Shown one piece after another: positions 57,165 to 64,000 of a stretch of 64,000 nt of DNA (position 1 is the first letter of the stretch; every line of letters starts with the position of its first letter). Where the stretch lies: NCBI GenBank assembly GCA_003550325.1, contig QKWP01000141.1, forward strand, positions 133,572-197,571, written 5' to 3'. The stretch is from Gigaspora rosea. Taxonomy: Eukaryota > Glomeromycota > Glomeromycetes > Diversisporales > Gigasporaceae. A program made the position numbers and the translations under genes. The notes beneath the pieces were generated by a model, which had not been told where the DNA came from, did not search any database, and worked only from the letters and a program-made list of their open reading frames with translations.

Positions 57165-57522
57165 TGTCAAACATTTACCCCTATACTTATTAATTGATCA
57201 GCAATCTGATTGGCTAGGCGATTGCTGCGGACAAAAATCGTAGATCTGACATATCTAAAAGATGTCATATTTATAGCTTATATTCTAGATATTTTATTTA
57301 TTACATATATATTATTTATTACATATATTATATTTATACTAGTTATACTATATATTTTATTAATAATAGTTATAGTATATATTACACATGTAAAAGATAT
57401 TGACCGTTACATTTGTAAAATTTCAAAAAGTATAAAAGCGGCCGATGTGGACCCCAAGTTCAACATCAAGTCTTCATACTCTTTCAATAATAAAAACAAC
57501 TATTAACTACACAAATCAAACA
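57165..57522 (+). other. Possible solo LTR or promoter-containing fragment
   Basis: Starts TGTCAAAC and ends AAATCAAACA (TG...CA). Contains TATAAAA at 57431-57437 followed by GCGGCCGATGTGG, then AATAAT/TAATAAAAAC about 55 bp later, the order expected of an LTR (TATA box, RNA start, polyadenylation signal). No target duplication fits (GGAGT against GTTAT), so the limits are uncertain. The 98-codon frame inside is a product of ATA/TAT repeats. Confidence 0.3.
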
Positions 57523-57734
57523 GTTATTAGTATCCTCATATACTTTTAATTGTAGCCTCTTTCGTAATTGCAAATTGCCTTAAATCTTCTTTGTTAAGTT
57601 TTTTTAAAAACGCCATACTGACTTAGATATACCACAGTAACAAAGTTTGAAGTTACACAAAGTGGTCACTGTCTAAGATCACTCTAGTTACCTAATATCT
57701 TTGAAGAAGTGGATATAGGATAACAATACCTAGA

Positions 57735-57980
57735 ATATTACCATTTTTTTATTAATTTGTGATCTGTCTAAAAACCAGTGAAAAAATATAGTAAACAGTG
57801 AAGATATGTTTACTATATATTTGTTTTTTTTTGAAATCTGGAGTTTTCCAAAGAACAAACCAATTTTTTACTAAGTAATCATCTCTTTTATATTAAATAA
57901 TAGTTGTAGAGAAGAAAATTTCAATTGTAATAGCAGTTAAATTATTAAAATTAGCACAATGGACTGCAGGATATAAGCAT
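57735..57980. repeat. Inverted repeat arm around the hAT gene, left
   Basis: GAAATCTGGAGTTTTCCAAA...CCAATTTTTTACTAAGTAA ...GTTAAATTATTAAAATTAGC is found in reverse complement at 63340-63560 with about 75-80% identity. It may be the terminal region of an element of about 5.8 kb that contained the hAT transposase gene. Confidence 0.6.
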
Positions 57981-57984
57981 TTTT

Positions 57985-59395
57985 GTCTTTATGATTATAT
58001 GTTTAATTTTTTGTTTACACTATATATTTGCAAAGACAAAAAAGCTCATAACTTATAATTAGTTATATGGGCTAATTCTGACCTATTGGATGGGCGAGCA
58101 AGCTGAGGGTTGACCCAAACCTTTATGGACCAGATCAATTAAGATATTATAAAATTTTTTTTAACATTTTTAATATATAATGTTTTACAAACGTATCATT
58201 ATATTATACATTTAAACTTTATTAATCAATTCTAAATGTTCTATATTAAATTTATTAGCACTTATAAGTGAACAAATAGATGCATATTTGTAAATTCAGA
58301 AATTATATAGTCAAAAATCTAGTTTAATTACTTGATTTTTTAAGTGATTAAATATTTTTTATTTAAAACTGTTTATCAATTTCTAAAAATATCAGAGATA
58401 TGCCTCTTGCAGAGTGAATTATTCATTAAGCAATATATAATTAATTTAGTATCTCATATATGGGCACGTCTTTAATCATAGCTGATTTACTTTCCAATTC
58501 TTGTACCCAACCTTTGTTGGGTTTTTTTAAATAGCTAAGATACATTTTATTAGTCACTCATATTATATTTTGATATACATAACATATGATCTTTCCTGAT
58601 ATCAATTCACTAACTCAAAAAGTAAAGTTATGAAATTCATAGTTATACATAAATTTCTAAATACAAAGAAAGTAATAATGCCAAAATTGGTTATTTTATA
58701 CTAAAGGATGTAAAAAAACATTTATATAAATCTATATGATCTTTGAATTTATGTGAGAAAAATAAAAAAAAACATTATTATAAATAAATTAAATCAGATA
58801 AAATAATTGGAATTAAAAAAATAAACCAATAATACTCATTTCAAAGCCCAAGCTCTATTGCTCAAAAGATTCTTTAATTATTTCTCGAATCAAAAATAGA
58901 TTAAATAGAATAGATTAAATAGAATATCATAATAAGTTTTGTGGATTTATAAAAAATTGTAAATTGGTAATTAGACCATTAATAATTTTACAAGAGTTAT
59001 TTTGCCCTTACTTTATAAAATTTTTAATTCTATTTCATAAATTTGATGAAAATTTTTTTATTTGAATTCTATGGATCCATAAAATTCAAATAAAAAAATT
59101 TTCATTGAATTTGATCAGGTGGTTGCATAAAGTTTTATATTGCGTACTATATATTTGCTATTTTTTTATAAATCTCATTCTAAATATATCCTTAATTAGA
59201 GTCACCTTAAAAAAAATCTTTATAATTTCTTTATATAATAAAAAACTTTTTTATAATTAATTCTCCCAAAAATTTTCACAGAGTTAAAAAAAAAATAAAA
59301 AACAAAATTAAATAAAATAATAAATTCATAACACTTATTCTATTAAAGGTCTTAATTTTTTGAGGCTTTAATTGTTATATAAAATTTAAAAAAAA
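57985..59395. other. AT-rich stretch upstream of the hAT gene
   Basis: No gene seen. It holds the palindrome at 59039-59112. A CCCAACCTTTGTTGGGTTTTTTT hairpin with a T run at 58507-58529 looks terminator-like but has no gene to serve. Confidence 0.5.
59039..59112. repeat. 74-bp palindrome centred on TATGGATCCATA
   Basis: AAATTTGATGAAAATTTTTT...GAATT pairs with AATTCAAATAAAAAAATTTT CATTGAATTT around TATGGATCCATA. Possibly a foldback MITE. Confidence 0.75.
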
Positions 59396-59429
59396 TTATC
59401 ATAAAAAGGCATAATACATGTTCTTAAAA

Positions 59430-62400
59430 AAAATCAAGAATGCAATACTTCCAATTATCCAGAATCTTTAGAGTTAGATTATGCAGAATTATCTGAAATC
59501 TGATCTAAAAAGATACATAAAGTTAAAAAATTAGAACAAGATTTTGCAAATGAAAGTAAAGATGAAATTAACAAAATCTCAAATCAAGAATCCTATGATT
59601 TAGAATCTTTGCCCTCTAACCCACTTTTTTATGAACCTCAAGAACAATTAGAAAATTCAAATAAGCTAATATGAGTGAGAATTATTAATGGACTTCTTTT
59701 GATCAAGCAATAGAAGTCCCAGATATCAAAATATTATCAAATACTTTAGTTAAACCTAACATAAAATTAGGAAAGGTTAGTTGGGTTTAGAACTATATCA
59801 GGCCCTGAGCTTGTCCCTTTTATTGTTATCTATAATTAAAATTTTTAAAAAAACATATGAATTTACTATATAACTTTGAGCTAAGATTCTTTTAAATCTT
59901 ACTTATTAACTTTAAATTAAATTTTACAGGGATATAGAACAAGGGGAGAAGAAAAAACTGAGCTTAAAACTTAAATTAAAATTTTGCCAATTTTGCACAA
60001 AACGAAAGTGTAACTTCGCCAAAAACAAATATTTTCGATTTTAAGATCATGAGTATATGTAAAATCATGCCCTGAACAACTTTACTTAGGCGACCTAAGT
60101 AGGTTACCTTGTAAGAAAAATGGGTTATCTATGTACTAAAGTTAAAATTTTTGGGTTTTAAATATAAAACGTTTTTTTTTGATTAGGTAACCTACTCTGG
60201 GCCCTTAAGCAAAGTTGTTCGGCACGTGATTATACTCGATTTAAAGTCGCCGCGCGTTTTCTCGGACCTTTTACTAAGTGAAAAATGGGGTTAAAGTTCG
60301 GAAAAAAATTTTTTTTCTAAAAATTTTTTAAAAAAAAATTTTTTCCGAACTTTAACCCCATTTTTCATTTAGTAAAAGGTCCGAGAAAACGCGCGGCGAC
60401 CTTAAATCGAATAGAATCACGTGCCGAACAACTTTGCTTAAGGGCCCAGAGTAGGTTACCTAATCAAAAAAAAAAACGTTTTATATTTAAAACCCAAAAA
60501 TTTTAACTTTAGTACATAGATAACCCATTTTTCTTACAAGGTAACCTACTTAGGTCGCCTAAGTAAAGTTGTTCAGGGCATGATTTTACATATACTCATG
60601 ATCTTAAAATCGAAAAATATTTGTTTTTGGCGAAGTTACATTTTCGTTTTGTGCAAAATTGGCAAAATTTTAATTTAATTTTTAAGCCCAGTTTTTTCTT
60701 TTCCCCTTGTTCTATATCCCTGTAAAATTTAATTCAAAGTTAATAAGTAATATTTAAAAGAATCTTAGCTCAAAGTTATATAGTAAATTCATATGTTTTT
60801 TTAAAAATTTTAATTATAGACAGCAATTTGATCTATTTTAAGGGGACATGTCCTGGGCCTGATATGAAAAAAGATAAAATAAAAAAAGAGATTAGATGTG
60901 ATATAGTTATGTTAACAAATAGAAATAAAAAAAGTGTGATAGCAAATTTAGTATTTTGACCTCAACTACCCACCTTGGTAAACACCTTAATGCAATTCAT
61001 CAAATTTTTTCTTATAAACAATATGAAAAAAATTCACAATGACAAACACTAATAGAATTATATAAATTAATTCAAATGATACCTTCAATGTTTTCAAAGA
61101 TAGCTCCTTTTAAACCAGGAAAACAACTAAAATTATTGGTTTGTTTGTTAGCATAGATTTTTGAGGATTGTTAACCTTTGGCTATTATAAAAAAACAGAA
61201 ATTTAGACAGTTTTGTTATAAATTGGATTCCTGTTTTGAAGTTCCTGGTCCATCACTAGTTAGAACCAAAATTAGAGAGTCATCAATTTTTGCTAAAGCT
61301 CAGTTACATAAATTAATATTAGAAACAATAGATACATTTTCTTTTACTACAGATTTTTGGACTAGTATGCACTATCCTTATATTGGTATAATTATCTATT
61401 GGCTTTCAAAAAACTTCAACCTATATCAAGCAGTCTTAACTATAGAAGACTTTCCATATTTATACTCAGATGAATGTTTGAAACAATTTTTGTCAAAACT
61501 TTTTGACCATTGGAATATATGTAACAGATTGGTTGGAGGAACTACTAATAATGATAAGTCAATTGAAAAGGGATGTGTCTTTTTGAAACATCACACATTA
61601 GGTGCACTGCTCACACTATTTAGTTAACTGTCAAAGATAGTCTTAATGCATGTGATTACTATAAAAAATTTAAATAACTGGTTAGTAAAAAAAGATTGGT
61701 ATAGGCAAAGTTTTTGTAGCATTCAAAATGAACTTTGTCAACTATCACCCAATAACTCAAAAGACTCAAAATAGCCTTTGTTAAGTAATAATGACTCTGA
61801 ATTAGAAGCTGATGACTCATTTGAACTACTAGTACAATCATATCTATACAGTCAGTTAAACAAACAAAAAAAAATTATCTATTGTAGAGCCTATTCATGA
61901 TATTAAAACTAGATAGGACTCTACATATTTTGTCTTAAAAAGGCTAGTTCAATTACAAGATGCTGTGGAGCAACTTGCTAATTCTTTAAGTTGCCACTCT
62001 TTATTAACAAAGAAAAGATAGACAAAATTTAAGTAAGAGATTATTATTAACATTTGAATAGGATGAGCTAGATAAATTGGTATTACTTTTATCACCTTTT
62101 GCTAAGTCTACTAAATTAATTAGAGGTGCCCAGTATTCTACTCTTGGTATAATGCTTTCTACTATTTTCCTTTTATTCTCATATTTGTATTATATAAAAT
62201 TATCCTTTAGTTCAACCAAAATTTTAAGTATTTGCTAACTAATTGAGGATTCTATATCTGCTCATTAGAAGTTACCTTTAGTTGAGGCTTATATTGCATC
62301 CTATTTAGATTCCTAATTCAAAAATTTATCTTTTGCTAGTAAAAGTAAAAAAAAAGTTTTAGATTTGTTGTCCAAAATGATAAAAACAACTAATACTACT

Positions 62401-62515
62401 ATTAATGCTCTAGCAAGAGCAGAAATAGATCAGTTTTATAATGGAGAAGTTTCTGATTATGTGGTAAATGATGAACTAGAATACTTTAGTATAAAAAAGT
62501 AGCTCAAATGAATAA
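59430..62515 (+). pseudogene. BED-finger hAT transposase, decayed
   Basis: N-terminal acidic part (59430-59673: LELDYAELSEI, DFANESKDEINKISNQES). The BED zinc finger is split by the foldback at 59798-60862: KLGKVSWV-stop-NYI before it, and CD...TSTTHLGKHLNAIH after it (60955-61000). Then KIAPFKPGKQ and the open piece 61178-61627 with FTTDFWTSMHYPYIGIIIYW (first catalytic Asp region of hAT enzymes) and ECLKQFLSKLFDHWNICNRL. Next come IHDIKTR-stop-DSTYFVLKRLVQLQDAVE (61893-61970), LVLLLSPFAKSTKLIRGAQY STLGIML (62074-62150) and FKNLSFASKS (62313-62345). The C-terminal dimerisation segment typical of hAT is missing. Many stops, so not active. Such a gene could once have mobilised the hAT MITEs found here; TIR match not shown. 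Confidence 0.75.
59798..60862. mobile_element. 1.07-kb near-perfect foldback element inside the hAT gene
   Basis: Ends TCAGGCCC and GGGCCTGA with TA on both sides (59796-59797, 60863-60864). Arms of about 500 bp pair almost completely and the centre is an A/T run near 60325. Conserved phrases include GTCGCCGCGCGTTTTCTCGG, CTACTCTGGGCCCTTAAGCA and TTACTTAGGCGACCTAAGTA. Such a transcript would be one long hairpin. No coding capacity. Confidence 0.9.
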
Positions 62516-62519
62516 GTAC

Positions 62520-62940
62520 TTTATTGAAGATCTGGTAGTGCACAAATCAGAATGATTATCTGAATCTAGCAGCACTGGATGCAAATTTTTCCCCTTTTCA
62601 GCCATATCAGTATCTTTCAAATAATTATTTTTAAATACAAAAAACATTTTACTAAAAAGTGAAATTGTCTAGATCCAAATCTAGTTCATGATATATTATT
62701 TTTAAAAACAAACTCTATACTTTTTAATATTTATCCTGGGCTTGAATAAAATTTTTATTGAATCAATGAAGTGTTAAAATACACAGTCTAGACTAATAAA
62801 AAATTAAATATTTTTAAGCTTATCAGTTATGAATCTTTTGTAACTTGAGTAAAACTTTCACTAATTGAAAATAATAATTGCTTTGGATAAAATTAGTGAT
62901 GAATAAAACTATAAATAAAAATAGTACACATACATATATA
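62520..62940. other. AT-rich 3' flank of the hAT pseudogene
   Basis: No gene or repeat unit I can support. Short in-frame fragments following the transposase may be further decayed 3' coding sequence. Confidence 0.4.
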
Positions 62941-62945
62941 ACTAA

Positions 62946-63072
62946 TTTTACAATTTGATTGGCTAAACCTTTTTTTGTAGAATAGTCAGCCTGACCGATT
63001 GGCTAAACTATATTAGGGAATCCATTAAAGCCAGGTACCATCACGTGATTGATAGCCAATCAAATTGTAAAA
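62946..63072. mobile_element. 127-bp MITE with 20-bp terminal inverted repeats
   Basis: TTTTACAATTTGATTGGCTA at the left and TAGCCAATCAAATTGTAAAA at the right, perfect 20-bp repeats. An inner CCGATTGGCTAAACTATATT repeats part of the left end. Target duplication not resolved. Confidence 0.75.
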
Positions 63073-63089
63073 TTTTGATCATCACGTAT

Positions 63090-63300
63090 CAGACTGATGA
63101 GACAAAAACAAAGAAAAAAGTGAAAAACACCAAAAATACAAAAAACAAGTGTCTAAACCTGTCTTAGAGCATTAATAAAAAATATCTGTAAGGCAATTTT
63201 ATCTATGCCAACTCTAACCCTACCTTTTAACTAATCCTTACTCTAATTTTAATTAAATAATAAAAACATATAAAGTACCTGGCTTTAATATCCCTATATT
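63090..63300. repeat. Dispersed repeat, related to 21600-21780
   Basis: Both contain TCTTxGAGCATTAATAAAAA followed by GCAATTTTATC and a CTAACCCTA-type stretch. Confidence 0.55.
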
Positions 63301-63339
63301 AGGTTTAGCTCTAACCCAAGGTTTTGTGATCAGCCCATA

Positions 63340-63560
63340 TTACTACTTATGATCCACTAGGCTGATTTTAATAATTTAACTACTATTATGACCAGAATTT
63401 TCTCCTCTACAATGTTTACTTAGTAAAAAATTGGTTAGTCCTTTGGGAAACTCCAGATTTCAAAAAAGCCAAAAACAATAGTAAATTTCTCTATGATTTA
63501 CTATGTTATTTCACTAGTTCTTAGCCAAATCATGAATTAATGCTCTAATATTGTAATAAA
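63340..63560. repeat. Inverted repeat arm around the hAT gene, right
   Basis: Reverse complement of 57735-57980: TTTTAATAATTTAACTACTA, TACTTAGTAAAAAATTGGTT, GGGAAACTCCAGATTTCAAA and ACTAGTTCTTAGCCAAATCA. It stays alignable over about 220 bp. Confidence 0.6.
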
Positions 63561-64000
63561 ACTGAGCTTGTGAAAAGCAACATAAAGATAACTATGTGTA
63601 AATACATGTTCAGGCAGATAGAGTTCAATATATAAAATAGTTTGACTTTAAAATTTATTTATTGTTAGATCAAATGCAAGTTTAACTAGAAATTGCTTTC
63701 TTTTTAGTATAAAAGAAAGTTTTGAACTGCTTGAAGATATAAAAGATATTCAAGAAATAAATACATATTTTTTTTAATGATTTCCTTTAGTTATTTCTGT
63801 CTTAATAATATTTGAATTAAATGCTCAACATATTAGTTTTATGCTATTATAACTTACTAACTATTGCTGTATTGTGGTAATTTACTGTAAAAAAAATTAT
63901 GTACATACATTGATACTGATGTCATGACACCCAGTATTTGGTTTATTTATGAATTTTACTATAATTTACCATAAAGAATTTTGTTACAAATCAATAAATA

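Noticed and set aside
57210-57506. 98-codon membrane-protein-like frame
   Set aside because: Made of ATA/TAT repeats upstream of a TATA-like box; hydrophobicity follows from base composition.
58507-58529. Bacterial-type terminator hairpin with T run
   Set aside because: No gene ends here and the genome is eukaryotic; short hairpins followed by T runs are expected by chance in this composition.

Overview
The window is eukaryotic, extremely AT-rich, low in gene density and full of mobile DNA. The best match is a glomeromycotan (arbuscular mycorrhizal) fungus of the Rhizophagus type. The evidence is protein kinase-like genes carrying the CxxC...NTSPAWCQSCDP cysteine module, a Sel1-repeat protein, a large-family secreted/multi-pass surface protein, a BED-finger hAT transposase, an Mrr-like nuclease relic and short GT-AG introns (about 45-100 nt). 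This assignment is inference from family resemblance; no database was searched. Coordinates were read by eye and may be off by a few bases.

Layout. 1-4.9 kb: repeats, a tRNA-derived SINE with a 16-bp target duplication, a TTAA-flanked MITE and a foldback MITE. 4.9-6.8 kb: a satellite whose every unit carries splice-site-like signals. 7-10 kb: small palindromic MITEs and an Mrr-like nuclease pseudogene. 11.8-19.4 kb (minus strand): the main cellular locus. A signal-peptide/multi-pass surface protein lies 73 bp upstream of a tandem series of three kinase N-lobe/zinc-ribbon exons, then a kinase domain, then a partial second C-lobe across an assembly N. An 82-nt intron could join the surface protein in frame to the kinase series, making a receptor-like kinase, although the locus carries several frameshifts and a stop. 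19.4-28.8 kb: almost gene-free, with one kinase N-lobe relic and several inverted repeats.

28.8-37.6 kb: a deeply nested transposon stack. A LINE with its own target duplication sits inside a pogo-like MITE that sits at the centre of a foldback element. The LINE is itself invaded by a 1.97-kb hAT-like element built of palindromic satellite, a TTAA MITE and a small foldback. 38.5-41.2 kb: a broken kinase, a five-copy 155-bp tandem repeat and a Sel1 protein. 41.4-48.5 kb: a segmental duplication carrying two decayed copies of an unrecognised gene, separated by two head-to-head copies of a 0.9-kb TIR element. 48.6-52.6 kb: a candidate terminal exon, a tandem repeat, a well-supported three-exon small protein with a hydrophobic N-terminus and coiled coil, and its broken tandem copy. 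53-57.5 kb: minisatellite, a hAT MITE and a retroelement nested inside another, both with exact target duplications. 57.7-63.6 kb: a decayed BED/hAT transposase gene between inverted repeats, with a 1.07-kb near-perfect foldback inserted in its BED-finger exon.

Few genes look intact: the three-exon coiled-coil protein and the short Sel1 protein are the best candidates. Everything else recognised as coding has at least one frameshift, stop or deletion. These may be true decay or, given the two single-N positions, partly assembly error.
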